From assembly GCA_011799875.1 (NCBI GenBank), contig CM022303.1, positions 425,729,938-425,793,937 of the forward strand: a stretch of DNA of 64,000 bases, written 5' to 3'. This stretch comes from Thinopyrum elongatum. Taxonomy: Eukaryota; Streptophyta; Magnoliopsida; Poales; Poaceae. The translations under genes were made by a program, and so were the position numbers. This document shows positions 11,815 to 22,830 of the stretch, piece by piece. Below the pieces are notes generated by a model. It was not told where the DNA came from and did no database searches. It worked only from the letters and a program-made list of their open reading frames with translations. Positions within the stretch are counted from its first letter, which is position 1. Each line of letters opens with the position of its first letter.

Positions 11815-14653
11815 TAAGCTTATTAAAGGTGATCATATCCTTGGTGTTAAAGATGTTATATTTGACAAGGATAGACTTTGTAGTGCTTGTCAAGCAGGAA
11901 AACAAGTTGGAGGAAGTCATCCCGTGAAAAACATCATGACCACGAGAAGACCGCTCGAGCTACTTCATATGGATCTTTTTGGTCCCAATGCCTACAAGAG
12001 TCTTGGTGGTAACTCGTTCGGTTTATTCATTGTCGATAATTTTTCAAGATTTACGTGGGTGTTCTTTCTTGATGATAAATCGCAGGTCCAAAAGATCTTC
12101 AAGAACTTCGCTAGGAAGGCCCAAAATCAATTTGAAGTGAAGATCAAGAAGGTTCGCAGCGACAACGGAACGGAGTTCAAGAACGCCAATGTGGACACCT
12201 TTCTTGACGAAGAAGGGATTTCACATGAGTTCTCGGCTACGTACACACCTCAACAAAATGGAGTTGTTGAGAGGAAGAACCGGACTCTTATTGAAATGGC
12301 GAGTACGATGCTTGATGAGTACAAGACGCCAAAACACTTTTGGGCGGAAGCGGTTGAGACAGCTTGTCATGCAACAAATCATCTATATCTTCACAAGCTA
12401 CTCGGCAAGACGGCATACGAGCTTCTCACCGGTAACAAACCCCAAGTTGGATACTTTCGAGTATTCGGCTCAAAGTGCTATATTCTTGATAATCATCGTC
12501 ATTCTAAATTTGCTCCTAAATCTCATGAGGGTTTCCTACTCGGTTATGGCTCAAACTCTCACACTTACCGTGTCTACAACAATTTCACCCGAAAGGTTGA
12601 AGAGACGGTAGATGTAAAGTTTGATGAATCTAACGGCTCACAAGTAGAGCAATTGCCAATTGATGTAGGAGACAAAGACCCTTCGGAAGCAATCCAAGAC
12701 TTGTCTATTGGCAAGATTCGCCCAACGGAGGTGAAGGAGAGTACCTCGTCCGTCCAAGTGGAAGCTTCTACCTCACGACAAGGTGAACCACGAGTTAACT
12801 CGGAAGCATCCACAAGTGGGACACGCCAAGATGAAGAAAATGAGGAAGTACACCAAGATGAACCTCATCAACCTCCTTCTCCACCTCGACAAGAGAACGA
12901 CAACATCAACAACAAAGAAGGCCAAGAGGAAGAACAAGATGATGAAGAAGATGTTCCACCCCAACCCAAACAAAAGCTCTCACGAGTTAGAGCAAGAGTC
13001 TCAAGAGACCATCCCGTCGAACAAATCTTTGATGATATTCAAACCGGGAGAATCACTCGCTCTAAAACTCATTTGGCTAATTTCTGTGAACATTATTCAT
13101 TCATCTCTAGCATTGAACCTATGAAGGTTGAAGAAGCGCTTGATGATCCGGACTGGGTGAATGCTATGCATGAAGAGCTACACAATTTCGAGAGGAACCA
13201 AGTGTGGACATTGGTTGAAAAGCCCGATGAGAAGCACAATGTCATTGGTACCAAATGGGTGTTTCAGAATAAGCAAGATGAAGATGGACAAGTTGTATGT
13301 AACAAGGCCCGTCTTGTCGCTCAAGGCTACACTCAAGTCGAAGGTATGGACTATGGTGAGACATATGCCCCCGTTGCTAGACTTGAGTCCATACGCATCT
13401 TACTTGCTTATGCCAATCATCATGATATCACATTATATCAAATGGACATTAAAAGTGCTTTTCTAAATGGTGAAATCGAGGAGGAAGTTTATGTTAAACA
13501 ACCCCCCGGCTTTGTTAATCCTAAGAAACCCGACCATGTTTACAAACTTCACAAAGCTCTTTATGGTCTTAAACAAGCTCCTAGAGCGTGGTATAAATGC
13601 TTGACTAAATTCCTTATTGAAAAAGGCTTTGAGATTGGAAAAATTTATTCTACTCTTTTTACTAAAAGGGTTAATGGTGAATTATTTGTATGCCAAATAT
13701 ATGTGGATGATATCATATTTGGTTCGACTAACCCTCATTTTAGTGAAAAGTTTGGAAGGCTAATGTCGGAGAAGTTTGAGATGTCTATGATGAGTGAACT
13801 CAAGTTCTTTCTTGGTTTGCAAATCAAGCAAACTAAGGAGGGTACCTTTGTTTCCCAAACAAAGTATACCAAGGACCTATTCAAGAAGTTCAACATGCAA
13901 GAAAGCAAAGGTATGAAAACACCCATGCCTACTAGTGGACATCTTGACTTGACTAAGGATGGCAAACCGGTTGACCAAAAGGTTTACCGATCTATGATTG
14001 GTTCATTGTTATATCTATGTGCCTCCCGTCCCGATATTATGCTAAGTGTGTGCATGTGTGCACGATATCAAGCGGCCCCCAAAGAATGTCATCTTAAGGC
14101 TGTGAAAAGGATAGTGAGATACTTAATTCACACACCAAACTTTGGCAGTTGGTATCCTAAGAGGTCGTCTTTTGATCTTGTTGGCTACTCCGATTCGGAC
14201 TATGCCAGAGACAAGGTTGATAGAAAGTCCACTTTGGGTACTTGTCAATTTCTTGGTAGATCACTTGTGTCTTGGTCCTCCAAGAAACAAAACTTGGTAT
14301 CCTTATCCACCGCCGAAGCGGAATACATTGCCGCCGGTTCATGTTGTGCTCAATTACTTTGGATGACCCAAACTCTTAAAGATTATGGGATACATGTGAA
14401 ACATGTTCCATTGCTTTGTGATAATGAAAGTGCTATTAAGATTGCTCACAATCCCTTGCAACATTCTCGAACAAAGCATATTGAAGTTCGTCATCATTTC
14501 ATTCGAGATCATGTTGCTAAAGGAGATATTGATCTTAAGCATGTTCGTACCGATAAGCAATTGGCGGATATATTCACCAAACCGCTTGATGAGAAAGTAT
14601 TTTTCCGTTTGAGAGGTGAATTGAACATCATTGATGCCTCAAACTTGGAGTAG
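11762..14653 (+). pseudogene. Maximus-like integrase, reverse transcriptase and RNase H, long open frame
   Basis: A 963-codon open frame. It begins just before the join of the shifted frame; homologous integrase starts at about 11790 with [10 protein letters not shown]. The first His of the HHCC finger is missing because of the small deletion, though CSACQAGK remains. The integrase core has [14 protein letters not shown] and [12 protein letters not shown] (catalytic D, D, E). A long Glu/Pro/Gln-rich spacer at about 12620-12980 precedes RT, which has [10 protein letters not shown] and YVDDIIFGS (about 13700). RNase H has [18 protein letters not shown] and LCDNESAI, ending TKPL. Apart from the loss of frame with Gag it looks nearly intact, consistent with a young element. 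Confidence 0.88.
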
Positions 14654-16573
14654 AAACTCCATTTGGATGCATGCAAGGCATGAGTCTTTGACTAATCCTT
14701 GATATTTCTCTTATGATAATGATCATATGTCTTGGATCTATATTTGTACTCTTGCATGTCATCTAACCCTTGTAGGAACTTGGATAAGCCAAAGTCTATG
14801 AGATTGCAACTCACTCACATCTTGAGCAATCTCAACATTACCAAGTCTCTACAATATGGTGGTTGAAGACAAGGAAGCATGAATCCTTTCAATATATCCT
14901 TTGACAACTTCTTTATATCAAATTTCATTTGGTATCAATATCATGTTTGTCATCTTGGATGCACAAGTGCTTTTCCTTGCAAGACTAACCCATGTAGGAA
15001 GATGAACTCAAACTACAAGTGGTGCTCCCAACTCTTGATGAACTACATCAACCTTGAGCATTCCACACAAGTTCAACTACATGATCAAGATCAACACCAC
15101 CACCCAAAGTATGATACTCCATCTTAGAGAAGCTTTACCCCAAGACATGGGTTAAAGCAGCTCAACAAGATGAGAATACATCAAAATGCTTGAACGAAAA
15201 ATGGTAACCCCATTTTGAGCTTAAACGATGAGTATGACCTATGATCAAGTGTCTTCACTTGACTCCTAAGTCAATATACTCTAACATAGGTGACTCTGTC
15301 GCTGACCAATTCTAGATGAAGCTCTCTTGTGTTTTTTTTTTGCTTTTGCATTTGTTTCTTGCATACATATTCCCTCTTAAAAAAAACTTCATCTAGATTT
15401 CTTTTCTTTGTTATGTTCTACATTCCCTGCATCCAATTCATTGCAAACCTTTTAGTTAATTCCTTGCAAATCTTTGTGAGATCTTATTTGCCTAAGTGAG
15501 CTGAGATGAAAATTGTTTTTTTCCCTCTGTGTTGAAATCGGCCTCACCGATTTGTTCTTCTCGGCCAAACCGAACCAACTCGGTGCCACCGAAGCAAACA
15601 ACTCGGAGCAACCGAATTCAACACTGAGAAAACGCTTTGCCATTTGCATCCTGCATATTTGTTCCAGCTCCACTCGATGATTCTTGTCCTCTACCAGCAT
15701 CTTATATTACATGTTACTTTGTACTGTGACTCCAGGACCAAACCTACTTGACTCATGCTCCAGAAGTTCCCTTCTTGGAAATTGATGTCAAAGGGGGAGA
15801 GAGAGCACATCAAATCTTATCACATAAGAGAGAATGCACACCTTAAGCTTCTCTAGATGCTTATTTTCCATAGAGGAGAGAAGTCGCATGTCTTCAAGAG
15901 GGGAGAGACATGTTAGTATGTGTTATGTTTGTTATGATTGTTTTACTCTGATTTTGTTTTGCTCTGATTTTCTTTTCCCTATCTTCTCCCATTATCTAAT
16001 ATATAAGATTCAGGGGGAGAGAGAGCTCATTTCTAAGGGAAGAAAATCTTTGGAATTCATTGCATATCTTTACTCTTTGGGGACATGTCAATATCCAAAT
16101 AGAGTACTAAGTACTCACTCTCTACATGTCATCCCAATCTTGGTACTCTTGTGGTTTCCTGTTCTTGCTCTGCTTAGTAGATATTCCTGTGTTATCTAAC
16201 CTTGTTTACTCAGGTTCATCTCTTCCAAAGCCAGCTCAAGACCGCAAGGTAAGTATATGCATCACACTCATGGGCATGATGATCTCTTGCTGATGTACAT
16301 ATTGTTTGCAAGAAGGAATCATGAACATTGAGGTACACTTCCGACATTCACACCATTTGCTCTGATGCATATAGCCAAGATACATGTAACTCATTGTCTG
16401 CTCTGTCATGCTTATGCATTCACATGGTATTATATTCTATCTTCACATGATTGCATGCATGTAGGGGGAGCCTATGAACGTTACATGTCTTTCCAAAGCT
16501 TTACTTGTCGTTCCTTGTATCTTTATCTAAAGCTTTGATGTATGTTGTCATCAATTACCAAAAAGGGGGAGAT
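14654..16573 (+). other. Maximus-like 3' non-coding region with repeated purine tracts
   Basis: About 1.9 kb without a recognisable gene; the longest ORF (15834-16199) has no domain I recognise. It contains a cluster of TCGG...CCGA motifs at about 15535-15620 like those in the LTR, and four purine-tract copies: about 15789 (caaagggggagagagag), 16017 (cagggggagagagag), 16463 (gtagggggagcc) and the LTR-adjacent one at 16558-16573. Long 3' regions and multiple purine tracts are known in SIRE-lineage elements. Confidence 0.75.
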
Positions 16574-18244
16574 TGAAAGCACAAGTGCTCCCTGGGTGAT
16601 TTTGGTAATTAATGTCAACATATCTCTTGTTGGACTAATACCTTTATCTAGCATATTTCAGATAAGTTCAACAGTGGAGTGGCAGGACAAGAGGATGTGG
16701 AACCCCTTCAAGATGCTAAGGACACATATTGGCTCAAGCTCAAGACTCTACTCTTTTCATTTTAGTGATCCAAGATCACATTGAGTCCATAGGTAAGCCA
16801 ATACTATTAAAAGGGGATGAGGTGTTGCTTAATGGCTTGCTTGCTCAAAATGCTTAGTGATATGCTCCAAAAACCCTCAACCACTTTCTCATATCCACAT
16901 ATGTCCCAAACCAAAAGTCAAACTCGGCCCCACCGATTTGATAAATCCGGCGCCACCGAGTTCATTTGACATAGCCACTGCCAGAAACCCTAATCAGTAC
17001 GGTCTCATCGATAGGGATCCCGGTCTCACCGAGATGGGATTGCTAACTCTCTGTTTCCCTTCGTAAAGTTTCGGTCCAACTGAGATGAGCGATCGGTCCC
17101 ACCGAGTTCGCAATGCAAACTCTCTGTTTCCTTTTCGTAACGTTTTGGTCCCACCGAAATGAGCAATCGGTCCCACCGAGTTTGCCTGACCAACTCTCTG
17201 TTTGCCTATTACAGAAATCGGTCTCACCGAGTTCATGTAATCGATCACACCGAGATTACGTTATGCCCTAACTCTAACGAAATCGGTCTCACCGAGTTGA
17301 CGTGTCAGTCCCACCGAAAATCCTAACGTTCACATTTTGAACTAAATCGGTCTGACCAAGTTTCACTATTCGGTCCCACCGAGTTTGGTAAATTGTGTGT
17401 AATGGTTAGATTTTGTGTGGAGGCTATATATACCCCTCCACCCTTCCTCCATTAGAGGAGAGAGCCATCAGAACGTGCCTACACTTCCAGCATTCATTTT
17501 CTGAGAGAGAACCACCTACTCATGTGTTGAGACCAAGATATTCCAATCCTACCATAAGAATCTTGATCTCTAGCCTTCCCCAAGTTGCTTTCCACTCAAA
17601 TCATCTTTCCACCAAATCCAAATCTGTGAGAGAGAGTCGAGTGTTGGGGAGACTATCATTTGAAGCACAAGAGCAAGGAGTTCATCATCAACACACCGTC
17701 TATTACCTTTTGGAGAGTGGTGTCTCCTAGATTGGTTAGGTGTCACTTGGGAGCCTCCGTCAAGATTGTGGAGTTGAACCAAGGAGTTTGTAAGGGCAAG
17801 GAGATCGCCTACTTCGTGAAGATCTACCCGAGTGAGGCAAGTCCTTCGTGGGCGATGGCCATGGTGGGATAGACAAGGTTGCTTCTTCGTGGACCCTTCA
17901 TGGGTGGAGCCCTCCATGGACTCGCGCAGCCGTTACCCTTCATGGGTTGAAGTCTCCATCAACGTGGATGTACGATAGCACCACCTATCAGAACCACGCC
18001 AAAAATCTCCGTGTCTCCAATTGCGTTTGCACATTCCAATCCCATCCCTTTACATTCTTGCAAGTTGCATGCTTTACTTTCCGCTGCTCATATACTCTTG
18101 CCATGCTTGCTTGATATGTATTGTGAATGTTTAAACTTGTGCTAAAACTCCACATTAACTTGAAGAACTTAAAAATTGCCACATTTATTTGTTGAGGGTC
18201 TATTCACCCCCCCCCCCCCTAGACACCTCTTCTCGATCCTTTCA
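16574..18244 (+). repeat. Maximus-like 3' LTR (1,671 bp)
   Basis: Starts TGAAAGC right after the purine tract and ends CTTTCA at 18244. Differences from the 5' LTR are mainly transitions, plus a longer C-run at about 18207-18219. TATA box at 17424-17433. Confidence 0.95.
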
Positions 18245-18249
18245 AATGG
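18245..18249 (+). repeat. Right target-site duplication AATGG of the Maximus-like element
   Basis: Exact copy of 9000-9004, directly abutting the CA end of the 3' LTR. Confidence 0.97.
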
Positions 18250-18811
18250 CCAGGCCGAGCGCGCCAACGCGAAGGTCTTGAGGGGCCTCAAGGCAAGGAG
18301 CTTCAAGAAAAAGCTCGAGGCCTGCGGCAGGGGCTGGCTCGACGAACTCCCGTCCGTGTTGTGGTCCATCCGCACCACCGCGACCAAGCCCACAGGCGAG
18401 ACCCCATTCTTCCTCGTCCACGGAGCCGAGGCGGTCCTCCCACACAAGGTCAAGCATCGCTCCCCGTGGGTCCTGGCATTCGATGAGGCGTGTCAGGACG
18501 CCTCGCGGGGGATGGACCTCGTGTTGGGGGAGGAACGCCGCCGCCAAGCCTCGCTCCGAGCTGCGAGGTACCAGCAGGCGCTGCAGCGGTACCACTGCCG
18601 CAGCATCCGTTCCAGGACCCTCGAGGTGGGTGACCTCATCCTGAGGCGGGTGCTCCCCAGGGAAGGGCTTCACAAGCTATCCCCCATGTGGGAGGGCCCG
18701 TTCAGGATCGCCCGTGTCTCCAGGCCTGGCGCCGCGCGCCTGGAGACGCAGGACGGGGTCCCCATCCAGAACGCCTGGAACATCCAGCACCTCCGGAAGT
18801 TCTACCCGTAA
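18250..18811 (+). pseudogene. Tat-1 pol, part 2: C-terminal part of integrase
   Basis: The frame continues the integrase broken at 9004: the residues around the insertion read PRSNG then QAERANAKVLRG, typical of the Gypsy integrase core with its catalytic Glu. The rest (WSIRTTATKPTGETPFFLVH, then VGDLILRRVL, then MWEGPFRIARV and WNIQHLRKFYP) is the C-terminal integrase region with the GPF/Y-type motif. It ends at a TAA at 18809-18811. No stop or frameshift is seen in this part. Confidence 0.92.
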
Positions 18812-19615
18812 AGAAGGCCCCGCGCCTGTGAAGGTCTCCGCTCGTGACACTCTCACGTAAATAATGAGTTGGGGCTGTACACGCCCCGGAGTCTCCTAAG
18901 CGTCGCCCTTGGGCCTCACGGGGGCTCCCACCCACGTCCTAGTGGCAGCACTTAGCTCTGCGCTGGTGAGAAGACTAGCATAGGTGCCGGACGCGGCTGT
19001 TCTTTTGCTTGCTTTCTGTATCTGGTTTGCAACTTCTTGAATGAAATTTGGAGTTTCGGCGTCTCTTTTTGAGGGTTGGGAATTTTTCTTCTCCTTGCAT
19101 CGTTCGTTCTCTCAGGCCTTGCCTCAGGAGGAGTGGTAGTTGCCCGTCACTCCTCCTCGCGCGTCCCACGAGCGGGGGCTGGGCAGGTGTGTGCGCTTCG
19201 GGCTTGCCCGCGAACACACCTCGCCAAAGCCTTAGTCCCTGGCCTTGTGGCGTATCCGTCCTCGCGCGACGCTCTCGAACAAGCTCGCAGGCACTGCGCC
19301 TTCGGGGCTTTCTAGTCCTACAGCTCCAAGGGTGCCCCTGAGGCCTGGCGACCCTAGGTCACCTCTCGGCAAGGCGCGCTCCCGCGACACGGGAGTTCAC
19401 CGCAGGAACCCTAAGCTAAGTCATCCCAATCACAATCGACGACAACACGAATATCAGGAGGCGGCATAGAAACAATAACATAACAGCGCAAGCGCCATAG
19501 TCCATTACATGCCCTAGTAGGGCCTTCTACTTCTTTTTTGCAGCAGGAAAAAAGGAACAAAAGCAAGTACGCGACGACGGCAGCTCCTGAGGCCCGGCCC
19601 TAGTGGTGCTTGGGC
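18812..19615 (+). other. Tat-1 3' region spacer
   Basis: GC-rich spacer between the pol stop and the antisense ORF. Short ORFs in it (for example 19048-19341) have no recognisable domain. I see nothing else in it. Confidence 0.6.
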
Positions 19616-20464
19616 TCACCCGGAGTCCTCCTCCTGCTTCACTGGGGCGTGGCGGCGACGCAGCTCGTCTTCCCTCCCGGTCCGAGCCCGGCGACGCGGT
19701 GGCTCGCCGAGGTCGCCGTCGCTGGAGCTTTCCGCGGAGGAAGAGCCGCCGCTGCTGGAGGTGGCACGACCGTCGCCAAGGGCGAGCTCATCACCAGCGA
19801 CGATGCCGCCCCTCCATCCGCCATCATCGTCATCGTCGTCGTCGCTATCGCTCTTTGGGCAGCACCCTACAGGCGGGCCGTCCTCCCCGAATATCCTCAC
19901 ATAGAGGGTCGCGACGCCATCGTACCTGAAGTGGAGGGTGCACCTCCCGTGCAGGTCCCGCGCGCGGGCAAATGATTGCCACCCGCGGTTCAGGAACACA
20001 TTGCCGGCGGCCGTGACCTCGGCCTCCACCCACGAGGCCTTGCTGCAGCAGCCGTCGGCCTGAAGCCAGAGACCACCAGGCCCCCCGACCGGCAGCATGC
20101 TCGCGAAGAAGCGCGGGAGTTGGAGCCAGGCACCTGCGGGCCTCTCCGCCCACACCACAAACTTCGGGGGTGCATCGGCTGAGTGGGACCGCGGGCGTGG
20201 CGGCCGAACGGCCGCTGCGCGCCTCACCTCTTCGATGTGGCTCCCCCGGCCGCGGCAACTCCCGCCATGGAAAGATGTACCCCCAAGGCCGCCGGAGACA
20301 GCGCCATCCTTTGAGGGGGGACGTCCATGCCCACGGGGATCCGCTGCCGGCGTTGCAGCATACTTGCGGGGGCACCCGCGGCCCCTCTTGGGCGGGGGCG
20401 AGTCCGGCCCCTCCTTGGGGGCCTTCCCTTTCTCCGCGGCAGAGAACCTTCTCGTCGGCGCCAT
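19616..20464 (-). CDS. Antisense ORF in Tat-1 with AT-hook-like motif and B3-like DNA-binding domain
   Basis: An open reverse frame of 282 codons from ATG 20464 (an upstream in-frame ATG is at 20503). The N-terminal third is basic and Pro/Gly-rich, with KRGRGCPRKY, an AT-hook-like motif. The middle (about 20160-19880) reads as a plant B3-like fold: WLQLPRFFASMLP, then FLNRGWQSFARARDL, then LHFRYDGVATLYVRIFG. The C-terminal part has an Asp run (DSDDDDDDD) and a basic tail. This suggests a nuclear DNA-binding protein; the family call is by pattern, not search. Tat-lineage elements such as Grande are known to carry antisense ORFs in this position. The frame is open although pol around it has three stops and a frameshift. 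A TATA-like box lies about 95 bases upstream. Confidence 0.68.
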   Translation of the reverse strand: MAPTRRFSAAEKGKAPKEGPDSPPPKRGRGCPRKYAATPAADPRGHGRPPSKDGAVSGGLGGTSFHGGSCRGRGSHIEEVRRAAAVRPPRPRSHSADAPPKFVVWAERPAGAWLQLPRFFASMLPVGGPGGLWLQADGCCSKASWVEAEVTAAGNVFLNRGWQSFARARDLHGRCTLHFRYDGVATLYVRIFGEDGPPVGCCPKSDSDDDDDDDGGWRGGIVAGDELALGDGRATSSSGGSSSAESSSDGDLGEPPRRRARTGREDELRRRHAPVKQEEDSG

Positions 20465-20557
20465 GGATGCTCTAGCAAGACGGTGGAGCAAGGAGAAGGA
20501 CAAGCAAGGGGCGAGAAGATGAAGATGGGCTGGGGGCTCTGCCCCCCCCCCCCCCTC

Positions 20558-20567
20558 ATTTATAGCC
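20558..20567 (-). promoter_or_regulatory. TATA-like box for the antisense ORF
   Basis: On the minus strand the sequence reads ggctataaatg, about 95 bases upstream of ATG 20464, followed by a G-run. Position and sequence fit a plant core promoter, with transcription starting near 20530. No expression evidence can be seen from sequence alone. Confidence 0.5.
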
Positions 20568-20807
20568 GAAGGGAGGCCAGTTGCCGGCCTCCCACGATCT
20601 CAAGTAATGATGGTTTCTCTGCATGCAGCAGGAAGTTGTCAAGTCAGACGATTGCCGAGGCAGCATGGGGAAGCGGAGATGCCCACGTCCCATCAAGCGC
20701 CACGCGTTGACCCGGTCCGCAGGCGATTGGGGCCCACGGCGCTTCGCACTTGCCCTTTGGCTTCGCCTCGAAGCCAAGTACGAGCGCGCCTTGGGCCCGG
20801 GGGCTAC

Positions 20808-21681
20808 TGTCGGCGTTTTGGGAACCAGGGTACCCAGACTTGCCTACCTGCGGCCCACGGCGTGGCTCCATCGATGGCCTGGTACGGCCCATCTTCAGGA
20901 TCGACATGTCAAGACCCTCACGAGGGGCCAAGTCTCGCGAGGCGGACGACACCAAGACCTCCGGAAGGAGCGGCCTCCTGAGGAGCGGAGATTTCTATGC
21001 GAGCACTCACCTCATGAGGCTGAGGTGACGCCAGCCATGACGACCAAGGCCAGGCGCACGCCAGTGGGCGCAGAGCAACAGGTTTCCTCTTCGGTGCTAA
21101 GGAGGCAAGCGCAGGCGCAGAGTCCCAAGGAATCAACCAAAGGTTACCGTTTGCGTGCAATAAGACCAAGACCGTCAGGACGGCAGGATGGATGTCATCG
21201 TCGAGCCCACCATTATGTCACGACCAAAAGCTTTGCAGGCGAAGACCACATTTCGTCAAGATAAGATGTACTACTTGTCCCCTTTCAAATTTGGCCACTG
21301 TGGGAGCCCTTCCCGCCTAAGTTTTGGGGAAGAGGACCGAGGTCACTACAAGTATTGCCTAGCCACCACCATAGTAGGGATCGGACCCCCGGAGGTCGAA
21401 CCCCTTGAGCTCATTTCCACCCACAGAGCAGACCCCGCGAGGCTGTTCGTCCTTGTACTAGTTCATCCTAAGCCCCCGCGAAGCTAATCCACCACAAAGC
21501 ATGAGTAGGGTTTTACACCGCAAGGTGGCTCGAACCTGGGTAAACTGCCATGTCCATTTCCTTTCCTGTTCATCGAGCGAAGCTGTGAGAGCAGCGAGCT
21601 GGCTGGCTGGAGAGGTTGAGTTCTTCACACGCGCCCTAGAGTTCGAACCTTTCTTGGGTCTGCGGAGCCCGGAATCCGACA
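20808..21681 (+). repeat. Tat-1 3' LTR (about 874 bp)
   Basis: Starts TGTCGGCGTTTTGGGAACC directly after the purine tract ttgggcccgggggctac (20791-20807) and ends GGAATCCGACA at 21681. Athila gag coding resumes immediately after. The matching 5' LTR lies outside the window. Confidence 0.85.
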
Positions 21682-22830
21682 GGAACAATTTTGGTAATAA
21701 CGCGTATAGAGGTAATTTCAACCCTAGGCCGTTTCCTAGTAATTCCTCTAATAACTATGGTAATTCCTACAACAATTCTTATGAAAATTATAATAAGATG
21801 CCCTCTGATCTTGAGAACAATATTAAAGAATTTATTAGTTCTCAAAAGAATTTCAATGCTATGGTTGAAGAAAAATTGCTTAAGATTGATGATTTGGCTA
21901 CGAACGTGGATAGAATTTCTCTTGAGATTGATTCTTTGAAAATTAGATCTATTCCTCCCAAGCATGATATTAATGAATCTCTGAAAGCTATTAAAATTTC
22001 TATTGATGAATGTAAAGAAAGAACCGCTAGGATGCGTGCTAAGCGAGATTGATTTGTAATATAAATCTTGATAAAAGGCGTCCATTTCAGATCTTAAAGT
22101 GATTGATGTTAATCCTATTGAATATTTGTTTTCTAATATAAATCTTGATAAATATTGGACTGGAGATGAGTCAACTTTAGCTAAAAGGCGTCCCAGTGAT
22201 TCGGAGTTTATAGATCTTGATGCAAAAATTGATAAAAGTGGGATTGGAGAGGTCAAAACTTTAAGTAGCAATGAACCCACTCTTTTGGATTTCAAGGATT
22301 TTAATTATGATAATTGTTCTTTGATAGATTGTATTTCCTTGTTGCAATCCATGTTGAATTCTCCTCATGCTTATAATCAAAATAAAGCTTTTACTAAACA
22401 TATCGTTGATGCTATGATGAAATCTTTTGAAGAAAAACTTGAGTTGGAAGTTTCTATCCATAGAAAGCTTTATGATGAGTGGGAACCTACAATTAAGGTT
22501 AAAATTAAAGATTATGAGTGCCATGCTTTGTGTGATTTAGGTGCTAGCGTTTCCACGATTCCAAAAACTTTATGTGATGTGCTAGGTTTCCGTGAATTTG
22601 ATGATTGTTCTTTAAATTTGCATCTTGCGGATTCCACTATTACAAAACCTATGGGAAGGATTAATGATGTTTTTATTGTTTCAAATAGGAATTATGTGCC
22701 CGTAGATTTTATTGTGCTTGATATAGATTGCAATCCTACATGTCCTATTATTCTTGGTAGACCTTTCCTTAGAACGATTGGTGCAATTATTGACATGAAA
22801 GAAGGAACATTAGATTTCAATTTCCGTTAA
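21682..22830 (+). pseudogene. Athila-A gag C-terminal region and protease
   Basis: Two frames. The first (to the stop at 22050-22052) is an Asn/Tyr-rich stretch then a predicted helical segment ending ERTARMRAKRD, typical of Athila-lineage Gag. After a frame change near 22052-22099 the second runs to TAA 22828-22830. It carries the aspartic protease: CDLGASVSTIPKTLCDVLG (about 22530-22586), CPIILGRPFLRTIGAIID and the ending GTLDFNF. The catalytic motif reads DLGAS where DTGAS is usual. The 5' part of gag lies left of the Tat-1 insertion, outside the window. Confidence 0.8.

Larger units (their letters stand above)
9005..18244 (+). mobile_element. Maximus-like Ty1/Copia element (SIRE lineage), complete with both LTRs (9,240 bp)
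   Basis: LTRs are 9005-10670 and 16574-18244, both starting TGAAAGCACAAGTGCTCCCT and ending GATCCTTTCA, with an exact AATGG duplication outside. The primer site is complementary to initiator Met tRNA and the purine tract is aaaaagggggagat. Copia domain order, very long 3' non-coding region, multiple purine tracts and TCGGT/ACCGA motif clusters all fit SIRE-lineage elements. By eye I count about 31 substitutions between the LTRs (about 1.9%); at 1.3e-8 per site per year that suggests roughly 0.7 million years since insertion. The name Maximus is from memory. Confidence 0.93.
6563..21681 (+). mobile_element. Tat-1: Ty3/Gypsy element of the Tat lineage (two RNase H domains), 5' part outside window
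   Basis: The visible parts are pol (6563-9004 and 18250-18811), a 3' region with an antisense ORF, and a 3' LTR (20808-21681). Domain order RT, RNase H, second RNase H, integrase is Gypsy, and the extra RNase H plus a long 3' region with an antisense ORF are marks of the Tat lineage. Angela-1 interrupts the reverse transcriptase and the Maximus-like element interrupts the integrase. The element sits in the gag of an Athila-lineage element, which resumes at 21682; GGAAC at 21682-21686 is the presumed target duplication. The family name within Tat is not clear to me. Confidence 0.87.

Noticed and set aside
20607..21264. Forward ORFs of 124-213 codons over the Tat-1 3' LTR.
   Set aside because: They run through the purine tract and LTR start and have no domain; LTR sequence explains them.
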